A DNA stretch of 51,926 bases from Nitrosopumilaceae archaeon (GTDB lineage: Archaea > Thermoproteota > Nitrososphaeria > Nitrososphaerales > Nitrosopumilaceae), in contig DASQHX010000010.1 in NCBI GenBank assembly GCA_035631875.1, positions 280,708 through 332,633 of the forward strand, in the 5' to 3' direction. Shown here in pieces: positions 17,636 through 25,493 of this stretch. The number at the start of each line of letters is the position of its first letter. Position 1 is the first letter of the stretch. The notes beneath the pieces were generated by a model. The model searched no databases. It had not been told where the DNA came from and saw only the letters and a program-made list of their open reading frames with translations. The position numbers were made by a program, and so were the translations under genes.

Positions 17636-18220
17636 TTAGGACACTTTGGCTAGTGCAAGATCGTAAGTTACTTGGGATGGGGCTAAAGTTCCATCAGGAT
17701 TTTGAGAATTGAAGATAAATGTGATCTTGGTAAATGACAAAGAGATACTTTCAGATGGCCTATCGCCTCCTGACGAGACACTATATCCTGATATCAGCAC
17801 ATTTTCAAGTTTGTATTGAGCATAGACAACAAGATTTCCATTGTTCACCTTTACCAAATCAATTACAACAGGTTTTCCTTCTCCCGCCAAAGCTTGCTGT
17901 AACAACGATGGAGATGATTTATCCATTACTTTTGTTACAACTATTTCACTAACACTTGGTGCACTTCCTTGTCGGTCACCTGAACCACTTGTCGGTGATG
18001 ATATAGTTCTACCAACACCCCATTGAAAACTGTTAAGCTCAATCCAATCCTGATGTCCTGTTGCAGTTACCTCACCTTTGATACTCAAATTATCATAATT
18101 CATGTAAATTGGATCACCTGCAGAAAGAGGAGTTGGAGTACTAGTAACAGCAAAAGAGTTTGAACTTCCTACTAAGATTAATCCCAATAAAGCAGCAATG
18201 ATGATAAAGGAATTCTTCAT
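17636..18220 (-). CDS. Exported single-domain Hcp (type VI tube protein) homologue
   Basis: This 194-residue protein has a signal peptide (MKNSFIIIAALLGLILVGSS, cleavage near SFA). One Hcp domain follows: YMNYDNLSIKGEVTATGHQD, WIELNSFQWGVGRTISSP, VTKVMDKSSPSLLQQAL, YKLENVLISGYSVSSGGDRP, and NPDGTLAPSQVTYDL. It is closely related to the Hcp domain of the neighbour at 15517 (shared RTISSPT, SVSSGGDRPSESIS), so the two arose by duplication. They are 100 bases apart on one strand and may be co-transcribed. The frame is open to 18277, but the TATA box at 18241-18252 fixes the start at 18220. Hcp proteins form hexameric rings. Ring formation outside the cell is an inference. Confidence 0.87.
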   Translation of the reverse strand: MKNSFIIIAALLGLILVGSSNSFAVTSTPTPLSAGDPIYMNYDNLSIKGEVTATGHQDWIELNSFQWGVGRTISSPTSGSGDRQGSAPSVSEIVVTKVMDKSSPSLLQQALAGEGKPVVIDLVKVNNGNLVVYAQYKLENVLISGYSVSSGGDRPSESISLSFTKITFIFNSQNPDGTLAPSQVTYDLALAKVS

Positions 18221-18240
18221 TATAAGATTGATTTTTTTAG

Positions 18241-18252
18241 AATTATATAAAG
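18241..18252 (-). promoter_or_regulatory. TATA box of the exported Hcp gene
   Basis: The minus-strand CTTTATATAATT is centred about 26 bases before the ATG at 18220, supporting the short start and a leaderless message. Confidence 0.55.
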
Positions 18253-18442
18253 ATGATCCGTATTCTTTACATATCAAAATGATTTCCAGTTTTGGAAATT
18301 CCCAAAACCTTTTACAAATTTTAAAAATTTTTTTAAATAATGCACATGTGAAAAAAAAGATTCTAAAAGATACGGTAGTTTCAAATCAAGAGTTTGCCTA
18401 TCATTTACAAATAGGCATAAGACATTATTTTTTAATTAAATT

Positions 18443-19279
18443 TTATTTTATACATATGGGATGATTAAGACAGTGTAGGTCTGCACCGCTAATATCATCG
18501 CCCTTTATGTCAGCATCATGCAGATTTGCACCTGTGAGATTTGCATTGTGAAGATTTGCACCTTTGAGAAGAGCCTCAGATAGATCTGCCCCTGAAAGAT
18601 CAGCACCTGCAAAGTTCGCATCTGTCATGTCAGTATAACTGAGATTTGTCCCTGAAAGTGTTGCATTTGTTAGGGTAGCATTCATGAGTGCGCCATTTTG
18701 CAAATTAGCACCAGATAGGTCAGCACCTGCAAGAATAGCAGCGTTAAGATTAACGAATTTACCATTGGCATTTGTGAGATTAGCATATGACAGATTAGCT
18801 CCTGCTAGTTGTGCATTTATCATTTCAATATTTTGAAGATGTGCCCCAACTAGATTGACATGGAAAAGATATGCCTTGTCCATATTCGCATGTTCAAAAT
18901 CAGCATATGAGAGATTGGAATTATGAAGATTGATATGATTTAGATTAGCTTCTGAAAAATCACAGTTAGACCAATTCACAATTGGAAAATTTCTGTCCAT
19001 GCACTTGTCATCTGCGTCTGGCGTTAAATTTGGTTGTACTAGTTCTAAGAGTTCCTCTGCTGATTCTTGCGATATGAATCCTTGATTGAGAAGATATTTT
19101 ATGGTATGATCATATTCAGAATTACTAATCTTGCCTTGTACATTCCATCTAGTAATATGTGATATCCATGATGGGATGTGTTCTTCTTCACCATAAACAA
19201 AATTTAAAGCGAAATTTGGCATGGATGAAGCTGACAAAAGTATAATCACAAACGATGCAACCTTAACCTGACTTTTCAT
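18443..19279 (-). CDS. Exported pentapeptide-repeat protein
   Basis: This 278-residue protein has a signal peptide to about residue 30. A short helical module follows at 35-71 (IPSWISHITRWNVQGKIS, IKYLLNQGFIS), of the IPxWI...ISxxEY..I.YL...G.I type that recurs in thaumarchaeal secreted proteins. From about 103 to 270 there are tandem pentapeptides, A(D/N)LxX (ANLSY, ADLSG, ANLHN), forming a right-handed quadrilateral beta-helix. Three cysteines near the ends (KCMDRN, HCLNHPIC) may cap the helix. It has no C-terminal anchor. Pentapeptide helices mediate binding. The partner is unknown. Confidence 0.85.
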   Translation of the reverse strand: MKSQVKVASFVIILLSASSMPNFALNFVYGEEEHIPSWISHITRWNVQGKISNSEYDHTIKYLLNQGFISQESAEELLELVQPNLTPDADDKCMDRNFPIVNWSNCDFSEANLNHINLHNSNLSYADFEHANMDKAYLFHVNLVGAHLQNIEMINAQLAGANLSYANLTNANGKFVNLNAAILAGADLSGANLQNGALMNATLTNATLSGTNLSYTDMTDANFAGADLSGADLSEALLKGANLHNANLTGANLHDADIKGDDISGADLHCLNHPICIK

Positions 19280-19464
19280 TAGTGCAAGCTAATTTGCGCA
19301 ATATTTAGTTCCTCTAATGCTTACAAGAATCTATTCTATGATTTTAGAATCATCAGATGTGTGTTGAAACAATATTTCAAATAATCTTCTGTTTTTATCC
19401 AAACCATTTTTCAATTTTTCCTGTCTACACGTAAAAAGTTTTAACATACAAGCAACACCATGAT

Positions 19465-20235
19465 TTGTTGAGTACCGCACATTCCCCAATGCAAGAATCT
19501 CTTGATGATCTTTCAAAAAAATGGGAGATACCTCATGAGATTTATGATTTACACATGGGAAAACGAGATGACTTGACGGAAAAAATAGTTCAGGTTGGCG
19601 AAGTTCGTTTCCATATCCCATTTTTGGAAAAATCACAGCTTTATGTCCTTTGGAAATGTCTCTGGCCAGACTGCCACAATTGTTGCGAGAGACCAATAAG
19701 ATTGCCTATGACTGAAGACGATGTAGAACTAATGACAAAAAAGCTAGGTTACAAAACCAAATCTGATTTTATCAAAAACGAGACAAACGTGATAACATTT
19801 GATGACAAAATGAACAATGACATGTTGATAACTCATACAATGCTGTCTATGAAACGAAAAAAGGACGAAACCAAAGACGATGATGGGAAAAAAATGCCAT
19901 GCAGGTTTTTGACTTCGGGTAGTTGCGGTATCCACCCAGACAAACCTGGTGTTTGCTGGATGTATCCATTCCTCCCATGGCGGGTGCCTGTTGATAAATG
20001 GTGGAAGGTGGAATATCATGCAAAGTTTGTGTTTACAGGGGACTGTCCAGGATTTTATCTTGAAAAATCACTTGATCCTATAATGCCAACGTTGCAAGAT
20101 TATTCAAAAAAGATATACGATTATCTAATTTCCTGCCACAGGGCAGAGAGAAATAACTACATATCAACATCAAAGATTATCAAATATCGTTTTCTCTGTG
20201 ATGTTCAATCTGCTGTGGGTACGAACAAAAAATAA
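19465..20235 (+). CDS. YkgJ-type cysteine-cluster (metal-chelating) protein
   Basis: This 256-residue cytosolic protein has the cluster CLWPDCHNCCERPIRLP and then CRFLTSGSCGIHPDKPGVCW with MYPF, followed by GDCPGF. This is the zinc/iron-chelating YkgJ pattern (CxxxC..CC ... C..L...G.C.IH..RP..C..YPF). It is longer than the typical domain (about 100 residues), with an N-terminal segment and a C-terminal helix ending in a further cysteine (YLISCHRAERN). The start is a TTG at 19465, and an ATG at 19489 is possible. The family is linked to metal binding, but no reaction is established. Confidence 0.8.
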   Translation: MLSTAHSPMQESLDDLSKKWEIPHEIYDLHMGKRDDLTEKIVQVGEVRFHIPFLEKSQLYVLWKCLWPDCHNCCERPIRLPMTEDDVELMTKKLGYKTKSDFIKNETNVITFDDKMNNDMLITHTMLSMKRKKDETKDDDGKKMPCRFLTSGSCGIHPDKPGVCWMYPFLPWRVPVDKWWKVEYHAKFVFTGDCPGFYLEKSLDPIMPTLQDYSKKIYDYLISCHRAERNNYISTSKIIKYRFLCDVQSAVGTNKK

Positions 20236-20376
20236 CGCAAATTATTTCTCAATAAAACCATGTCTATGCGGAACATAATTAAAAATTTTAAAATTTTGTA
20301 ACATATAGATGAAAAAATGTAATACCTAAAAAATAATAGCATAGAAAATGACTGTATGGTAATAATATGTGAAATA

Positions 20377-20387
20377 CTTTTATAGTA
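20377..20387 (+). promoter_or_regulatory. TATA box of the FLKI-repeat protein
   Basis: CTTTTATAGTA is centred about 26 bases before the ATG at 20409. This favours that ATG over the in-frame ATG at 20400. Confidence 0.5.
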
Positions 20388-20408
20388 TTACTTTGAGTAA
20401 TGTATTTC

Positions 20409-21134
20409 ATGGGTGTGTCTGGGGACGAACCTACTGGTGATACTCAAGACGCCATTATTGACATAAACGAACCGATATCCAGATCAGATTTCTTAAAGAA
20501 GGTGGTTGCCGGAGGCGTTATTTCAGCAGTTGCAATAACCGGAATTGGAGGAGTGCAAAAGGTTTTTGGAGATAAAGATTCAGGCAAACATATAGAGTCT
20601 GGCGATAATTCTGACATTGCGAATCTAATACAAAAGGTAAATCAACTAAGCAAACAACTCGGTGATCTTCAAGGACAATTTGCAGATGTCATATCAGGAA
20701 AGATGAATGTTCCAGAGATGGCAGTTATAAAACTAACAGTTCCTGATAATGGTTTCCTGAAAATTAACGGTGAATCAACATTTCATAAGATGTCAATTCC
20801 TGAAGATGGTTTTCTGAAAATGGAAGGTCAATCTGCGTTTACTGGTGACTCTGCATTTCACAAACTATCAGTTCCTGAAAATGGTTTCTTAAAAATAGAA
20901 GGTGATTCTGCATTTTTAAAAATGACAATTCCTGAAAATGGTTTCCTGAAAATGAATGGCGATGCTACATTTCTAAAGCTGGATGTTCCTGATACTGGTT
21001 TTCTAAAAATAGAAGGTCAATCTGCATTTACCGGCGACGCTGCATTTCTAAAACTTGATGCCACAGATATTGTAGCACAAAAGATCGTGACTGGATCCAT
21101 CACTACAGGAAGTCCCAATACTACCGTAGGTTAG
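20409..21134 (+). CDS. Putative Tat-exported repeat protein with VPExGFLKIEG repeats
   Basis: From the ATG at 20409 the protein has 241 residues. Residues 24-50 form a Tat-like signal: SRSDFLKKVVAGGVISAVAI fits S-R-x-x-F-L-K, but with serine instead of the second arginine, followed by a weakly hydrophobic stretch. A coiled coil follows (IANLIQKVNQLSKQLGDLQG), then at least five units of the form VPExGFLKIEGxSAFxKL, two of them enlarged by TGDSAF/TGDAAF. The C-terminal part is KIVTGSITTGSPN. The units probably stack as beta hairpins or a beta-solenoid, perhaps trimerised by the coiled coil. The tatA gene lies 45 bases beyond its stop on the other strand. Confidence 0.7.
   Translation: MGVSGDEPTGDTQDAIIDINEPISRSDFLKKVVAGGVISAVAITGIGGVQKVFGDKDSGKHIESGDNSDIANLIQKVNQLSKQLGDLQGQFADVISGKMNVPEMAVIKLTVPDNGFLKINGESTFHKMSIPEDGFLKMEGQSAFTGDSAFHKLSVPENGFLKIEGDSAFLKMTIPENGFLKMNGDATFLKLDVPDTGFLKIEGQSAFTGDAAFLKLDATDIVAQKIVTGSITTGSPNTTVG
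20733..21065 (+). repeat. In-gene tandem repeat (FLKI units)
   Basis: About five copies of a 60-75 base unit coding for VPExGFLKIEGxSAFxKL. The DNA words GTTCCTGAAAATGGTTTCCT and CTGAAAATG recur with few changes, so the array looks recent or kept uniform. Confidence 0.75.
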
Positions 21135-21178
21135 TAAGTAATCTTCATTTCATAGATAATTGTGGTTAAAAATTCTAT

Positions 21179-21349
21179 CTAAGTCTCTTTATCCTTGAGG
21201 TCCCTGAGTTCTTTATCTGATTCTATTTTGCCCTTTTCAAATTCCCCTTTTGCTTTGCCAAGGGTGCGAGCAAGTTCTGGTATCTTTTTTGCGCCAATGA
21301 TAATTACCGCTATTGCTATTACAATAACAATTATACTTTCATATGCCAT
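21179..21349 (-). CDS. tatA: Sec-independent translocase subunit TatA/TatE
   Basis: This 56-residue protein has a short N-terminal membrane helix (ESIIVIVIAIAVIIIG). The conserved hinge and amphipathic helix KKIPELARTLGKAKGEFEKG follows, then a charged tail. This is the standard TatA layout: about 16 hydrophobic residues, G, then (K/P)KxPELARxxG. TatA forms the pore for folded, twin-arginine-signal cargo. No tatC is in the window. Its placement tail-to-tail with a protein that has a Tat-like signal is suggestive. The start is the ATG at 21349. Confidence 0.88.
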   Translation of the reverse strand: MAYESIIVIVIAIAVIIIGAKKIPELARTLGKAKGEFEKGKIESDKELRDLKDKET

Positions 21350-21488
21350 GTTGGATTAATTAACGCTCGAAGATTTAAGCTTGTTTATAATTCAGAAATC
21401 TGAATCTAATTAGTGTGAGCAATTCTCATAGATATGAGTCTTACAAGATTAATTCTTAAAATAAAAAAAGAGGAAGAGTTTTTGTGGA

Positions 21489-22532
21489 TTATGGGTATGC
21501 ACTTGCAATTGTGGCATACATCGCAGCTTCTGCATTTGCATCTGATTGATCTCTAGATTGTAATGCATTCCAATTGGCGGTTGCTCTAGCTTGTGCTGCC
21601 GTTCCTGCTGACTGATCAAATGCTACATTTGCATTTCCAGCAGCGGTTGCCATTGCGGCGTTATTTTGAGCATCTATCTTTGGATTTGTACTATATGCAC
21701 CGTCTCTAGTTTGATCTGCGCTTCCCATGGCAGTAATTCTTGTTTGCTGTGCAGCACCTATAGCTTGGTCAAAAGTCACAGTTGTGTTTCCGTCTGCATT
21801 GATTTTGGTCACTCGTGCAGCACCTATGGCTTGATCATATGTTACATGAGCATTCCAGATAGTCTGGTCTCTTGTAGTAATTGTGCTGTTTGCTCCAATT
21901 GCAGAATCATATGTTTGCCTGGCAGAACCATCGTTGGTATCTCTGGTTACTGCTGCTGCAATATCTGCATTGGCTTTTGCAGATTCTGCAGATGTAATTG
22001 CTTTGTCTCTTGTTACATCATTATTCATATCTGCAGATGCTCTTGTTAAAGTAGCAGCAGTGATTGTTGTGTCCCGTGCTTGCATTGCAGCAATTATTGC
22101 CTGAACATTTCCATGTGCACTTTTTATTGATGTCTTGTAGGTATCAAGTACACCGTCTCTTGCAGTCTTGAAAGTCTGCAAGATGTTTTGTTCAGTTTGC
22201 TGGTGGTTAAAGCGTGCAGTTTGTATGGATTGTTGGTAAGCATTTTGTGCAGATGTAGCAGCATCTTGATATGTTTGTCTATCAAGTTGGAAAGCTTGTT
22301 GTAGTGTCACCCAAGCTTGGTGGTTGACTTGTGCCTTTGCGTGAATGTCAGCACCGTTTGTACTTACACTACCTGAAATGGTAGTGTTGACTCCGACTTG
22401 AGCCAATACAGAATCTAATGGATGAGCTGCAAAACCAAGCAGTAATACTACGATTGCAAAGCCTGATACTGCTTTCAAACTCATTTTAGATTTGCTAGAT
22501 GTTATGTTGTTGTTTTGTGAGTTTTGCTTCAT
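21489..22532 (-). CDS. Exported Ala-rich helical repeat protein
   Basis: This 347-residue protein has a signal peptide ending at about residue 45 (DSVLAQ). A long Ala/Gln/Asp/Thr-rich helical region follows, with loose repeats of about 20 residues built on TRDxAI and TYDQAIGAA (for example TYDQAIGAARVTK, TFDQAIGAAQQTR). It has no cysteine and no anchor. Length, composition and promoter tie it to the gene at 14465. It may form a fibrous or coiled-coil layer, but that is inference. The ATG at 22532 lies about 25 bases after a TATA box. Confidence 0.75.
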   Translation of the reverse strand: MKQNSQNNNITSSKSKMSLKAVSGFAIVVLLLGFAAHPLDSVLAQVGVNTTISGSVSTNGADIHAKAQVNHQAWVTLQQAFQLDRQTYQDAATSAQNAYQQSIQTARFNHQQTEQNILQTFKTARDGVLDTYKTSIKSAHGNVQAIIAAMQARDTTITAATLTRASADMNNDVTRDKAITSAESAKANADIAAAVTRDTNDGSARQTYDSAIGANSTITTRDQTIWNAHVTYDQAIGAARVTKINADGNTTVTFDQAIGAAQQTRITAMGSADQTRDGAYSTNPKIDAQNNAAMATAAGNANVAFDQSAGTAAQARATANWNALQSRDQSDANAEAAMYATIASAYP

Positions 22533-22553
22533 TGCTGGAAATTATAATTTGCA

Positions 22554-22579
22554 GATATAATGTATTGCGTAACTTTGTT
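22554..22579 (-). promoter_or_regulatory. Promoter with motif AACAAAGTTACGCAAT plus TATA
   Basis: The minus-strand word AACAAAGTTACGCAAT runs directly into ACATTATATC, which is about 26 bases before the ATG at 22532. The same arrangement is found before the gene starting at 15409. Confidence 0.6.
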
Positions 22580-22693
22580 TAGTTTCAATCCTGAGAAATA
22601 TTTAAATGATGAAAAATTTATGTTTGACTTCTAATCTTGATTTTAGATTTTATTTGATGTATTACAATGTAATACATACCATTGTTAATCAAG

Positions 22694-22706
22694 TTTTAAA
22701 TATATT
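22694..22706 (+). promoter_or_regulatory. TATA box deciding the start at 22726
   Basis: TTTTAAATATATT is centred 26 bases before the ATG at 22726, so the upstream in-frame ATG at 22606 is not the start. Confidence 0.55.
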
Positions 22707-22725
22707 AACGAGAAGACACTTTCAT

Positions 22726-23172
22726 ATGATTTTGACAGCAAGAATTGCACTAGTTCTAAGCGCTGTCCTGGTTTTAGGTCTTGCAAATTACATGACTACA
22801 AACGAAAGTAACATTACAGATTTTATTCTTGGTTCTGCTTTTGCACAGACAGATGCCACTGGTGCAGGCAACCCATCTGATCCTAATGCAATCCCACAAA
22901 ACAATTCCACTGATCCTAATGCAATTTCACAATATAATTACACTGACTCTTCTGCAATGCCACAAGATAATTCCAGTAATCCTTATGCAATGCCACAAGA
23001 CAACTCGAGTAATCCTTTTGCAACTATACAAGATAATTCGACTGTAACAAGTACACAAAATCAGGCATCTACCCCAGAATTTGGACCAGTTTCAGTTCTG
23101 GTTTTGACAATAGGATTAATTTCGATAATACTTGTTTCCATTAGAAGCAAATTTAGCTGGAATATAAAATAA
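22726..23172 (+). CDS. Short exported repeat protein with PEFG tail
   Basis: This 148-residue protein has a signal peptide (MILTARIALVLSAVLVLGLA, cleavage near SAFAQ). The mature part is mostly five 13-residue units like NPYAMPQDNSS and DPNAIPQNNST, which carry many N-glycosylation sequons (NST, NSS). The anchor TPEFGPVSVLVLTIGLISII with a basic end follows. It looks like a glycosylated stalk or spacer on the cell surface. The frame is open to 22606, but the TATA box just upstream selects 22726. Confidence 0.75.
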   Translation: MILTARIALVLSAVLVLGLANYMTTNESNITDFILGSAFAQTDATGAGNPSDPNAIPQNNSTDPNAISQYNYTDSSAMPQDNSSNPYAMPQDNSSNPFATIQDNSTVTSTQNQASTPEFGPVSVLVLTIGLISIILVSIRSKFSWNIK

Positions 23173-23338
23173 ATACTTGGATTTTTCATTCTGATTCTTT
23201 AGACTAGCTACAAATTTTTTATTGCAAACATTAATTGACGAACATTTTAGATGAGAAGTTTAAGAATAATATTTTTAAAGCAAATGGAAAAAGGAATTGA
23301 TCTAAACCGTTTGTTAACCATTTTTTTCATATAATATC

Positions 23339-23581
23339 ATGTTTGTAATCAATATCGGATTAGTAATTTTGGGGATAGTAATTCCAATTGGAATGGCAAT
23401 TTTTTGGTCAAGGGTTGCAAAAATACTTCACGCCCAGATTGAGAACAAATCTCATGATATAATTTTAAACGGAAATACCTACAAATTCACAGAGTGGGCA
23501 TATCATCACAGGTCAAAATTTAACATCTTTATGATATGCATAGTATCCATAATTGAATTTCTTGCGCTAATACCATTTTAG
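23339..23581 (+). CDS. Small two-helix membrane protein
   Basis: This 80-residue protein has membrane helices at residues 3-25 and 59-79. Between them is a polar loop of about 33 residues with HAQIENKSHDIILNGNTYKF and a WAYHHRSKF motif that has neighbouring histidines. The function is unknown. It is monocistronic. Confidence 0.6.
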   Translation: MFVINIGLVILGIVIPIGMAIFWSRVAKILHAQIENKSHDIILNGNTYKFTEWAYHHRSKFNIFMICIVSIIEFLALIPF

Positions 23582-23743
23582 ATATGAATTGGTTAAATTA
23601 AAGTTAATCATAAATTTTTGTACTGGATTTTGTTTTGTCTAGTAACAATAATTTTGTTTTAGTCTAAATTATGATGTTATGATTTCTGTCCAAAAGTAGA
23701 ATTACATCCAAATACTTTTGAGTCTGCAAATCCTCTTACCTTC

Positions 23744-24286
23744 ATGTCATTTTCTTGGCTTGTCGCTATTGGTATTTTAATTTCAGTAGCGGTGTTTTTG
23801 TCTAGTAATGTATCTGCTCAGGAGCAAGCAAATACGGCTCCAAATAAGGTCGTCAATGTGACATACACAAATTTTTCAATTCAGTACAGCAATACAGGAA
23901 TTGCCAAAATTTTATCTGCTAAAACAGATGTACAAGCCAAATCTCTTGTTATTACTGTGCAAGCAACAAAAGACGGTCTTTTGACAATAACTCTACCAAG
24001 AGAATTGATAGACAGAAAGGACCGTGGTATTGATAGCCCATTCTTTTTTGTAATTGGCGGTTACATATCAGGAGATGCTAAAGAAAATTCAGAAACATCA
24101 ACTGAAAGAACTATTACAATTCCCTTCATAGATGGGACTCATGTGGTAGTAATTAGTGGTACACAAATAGTTCCAGAGTTTGGCCCTGTGGCTGAAATGA
24201 TCATACTTGTAGGCATTATCGGTGTGGTAGTAATGTCAAGAATATTTTTCAGATCTTATTTTTTTCAAAATAATTCAATGAGATAG
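23744..24286 (+). CDS. Exported small beta-domain protein with PEFG tail
   Basis: This 180-residue protein has a signal peptide to about residue 24 (NVSAQ). One beta domain follows (FSIQYSNTGIAKILSAKTD, LTITLPRELIDRKDRGID, RTITIPFIDGTHVVVISGT). The anchor VPEFGPVAEMIILVGIIGVV ends in a basic tail. The beta domain matches the membrane-proximal domain of the larger protein at 11378 (ITIPKS...HTIEIVGTNAVPEF), so this is a minimal version of that class. The role is probably structural at the cell surface. Confidence 0.8.
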   Translation: MSFSWLVAIGILISVAVFLSSNVSAQEQANTAPNKVVNVTYTNFSIQYSNTGIAKILSAKTDVQAKSLVITVQATKDGLLTITLPRELIDRKDRGIDSPFFFVIGGYISGDAKENSETSTERTITIPFIDGTHVVVISGTQIVPEFGPVAEMIILVGIIGVVVMSRIFFRSYFFQNNSMR

Positions 24287-24515
24287 TCGCAAATTCATTC
24301 ATAATTTTAGAATTAACCAAATGGATCATCTTTATCTTTTTGCTTGTTATGATAATCTCATAATAGGTTTTCTTCACATGTATGTATCAAAAGTATAATT
24401 TATTAAACAAAATAACTGGCAGAGAAGAAGGAAAAAAAATAGAGTATGAAATGTGTTATTAATATGGAGGTAGGAAGAAATAATTTAGACTGTGTAATTA
24501 TTTCCTATAGTTACC

Positions 24516-24734
24516 TTGTATAAGCGAAAAGAACCATCGCTAGAAGAAATGATAAAAGTCATAGAAACATACGGAATTAAGCGAGAAACATTAGAGACAT
24601 CCCATACAACTAACAAAGATATTTCTATACTGTATAATCTTATTAAACAAAAAAAACGTCAAAAAAGAGAACAGGAAATGATTAAACTTTTAGAAGAATA
24701 TATTGAAAAAATAAAGAAACACAACAAATCATGA
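24516..24734 (+). CDS. Small charged helical protein, paralogue of the gene at 2803
   Basis: This 72-residue protein starts at a TTG. Its charged helices LEEMIKVIETYGIKRETL, LYNLIKQKKRQKREQEM and LLEEYIEKIKK align with the protein at 2803-3036 along nearly the whole length. It is cytosolic and of unknown function. Two diverged copies in one 52-kb window suggest a lineage-specific family. Confidence 0.65.
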   Translation: MYKRKEPSLEEMIKVIETYGIKRETLETSHTTNKDISILYNLIKQKKRQKREQEMIKLLEEYIEKIKKHNKS

Positions 24735-24880
24735 ACATGCCTAACTTGTAAAAACTGAACCTAACAGCGTAATATGGAATGTTATGATTTACTGGAAATC
24801 CATGACATAATGCCAAAAAGGAAGGCATTTTTTCACAAAAATTCCAGCCTGCTTATGTGTTCATGTGATGAATTACAATT

Positions 24881-25291
24881 GTGAGTCAAACACACAAAAT
24901 GCATGAACGCGTTGAGAACCCGTTTTTAAAAGACATCATTGCACATGATTCAAAAACTCCAAATTCAGATTGGATTACGATACAAGATCCATCTTACGTC
25001 AAATTAATTTTCAATGCCTTGGGAGATAGAGATACGAAAAACATTCTAAATGCTGTTTTAGATCAGCCAAGAATTATTTCAGAAATCCTTCAAATTGCAG
25101 AGATGCCACAAACCTCTGGTTATAGAAAAGTAAACGCCTTGATTGATAATGGTTTGCTAATAGTTCAAGGATATGTAACCATGTTTGATAGAACAAGGGT
25201 AAAAAAATACAGATCAATTTTTGAAAATGTAGAAATTAACATAGAAAAAAACAATATTGTTATTAAAATTCTGCCTTCAAAAAAACCATAG
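24881..25291 (+). CDS. Winged-helix transcription regulator-like protein
   Basis: This 136-residue protein starts at a GTG. The centre has an ArsR-like helix-turn-helix: VKLIFNALGDRDTKNILNAV, then RIISEILQIAEMPQTSGYRK with VNALIDNGLL, followed by a beta wing (VQGYVTMFDRTRVKKYRSIF). The C-terminus is a beta extension. The protein lacks metal-binding cysteines. Related thaumarchaeal HTH proteins act as local repressors or activators. The nearest candidate target is the secreted protein at 25494, but nothing in the sequence proves this. Confidence 0.75.
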   Translation: MSQTHKMHERVENPFLKDIIAHDSKTPNSDWITIQDPSYVKLIFNALGDRDTKNILNAVLDQPRIISEILQIAEMPQTSGYRKVNALIDNGLLIVQGYVTMFDRTRVKKYRSIFENVEINIEKNNIVIKILPSKKP

Positions 25292-25493
25292 TCAACCTAA
25301 TCCGGATTTGAATCCGGTAAGACTTGTTATTGTAAGAATCTAGTTTGTGTATGTATAAAGCCCGATCTTGTTTTGGACCCAAAATCAAAACAGTATTCAC
25401 CTGAAATAATATGATGACAAAGCTGTTAGTTAACCATGTTAGTGAACAATGTGTCGCAATTCTTTATTAATCAACTGTAGTAGCAATGATGAA

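Noticed and set aside
18281-18442. Possible gene in the AT-rich gap before the pentapeptide gene
   Set aside because: Frames here are short and consist mostly of Lys, Phe, Asn and Ile from A/T runs. Nothing beyond promoter-like sequence is supported.
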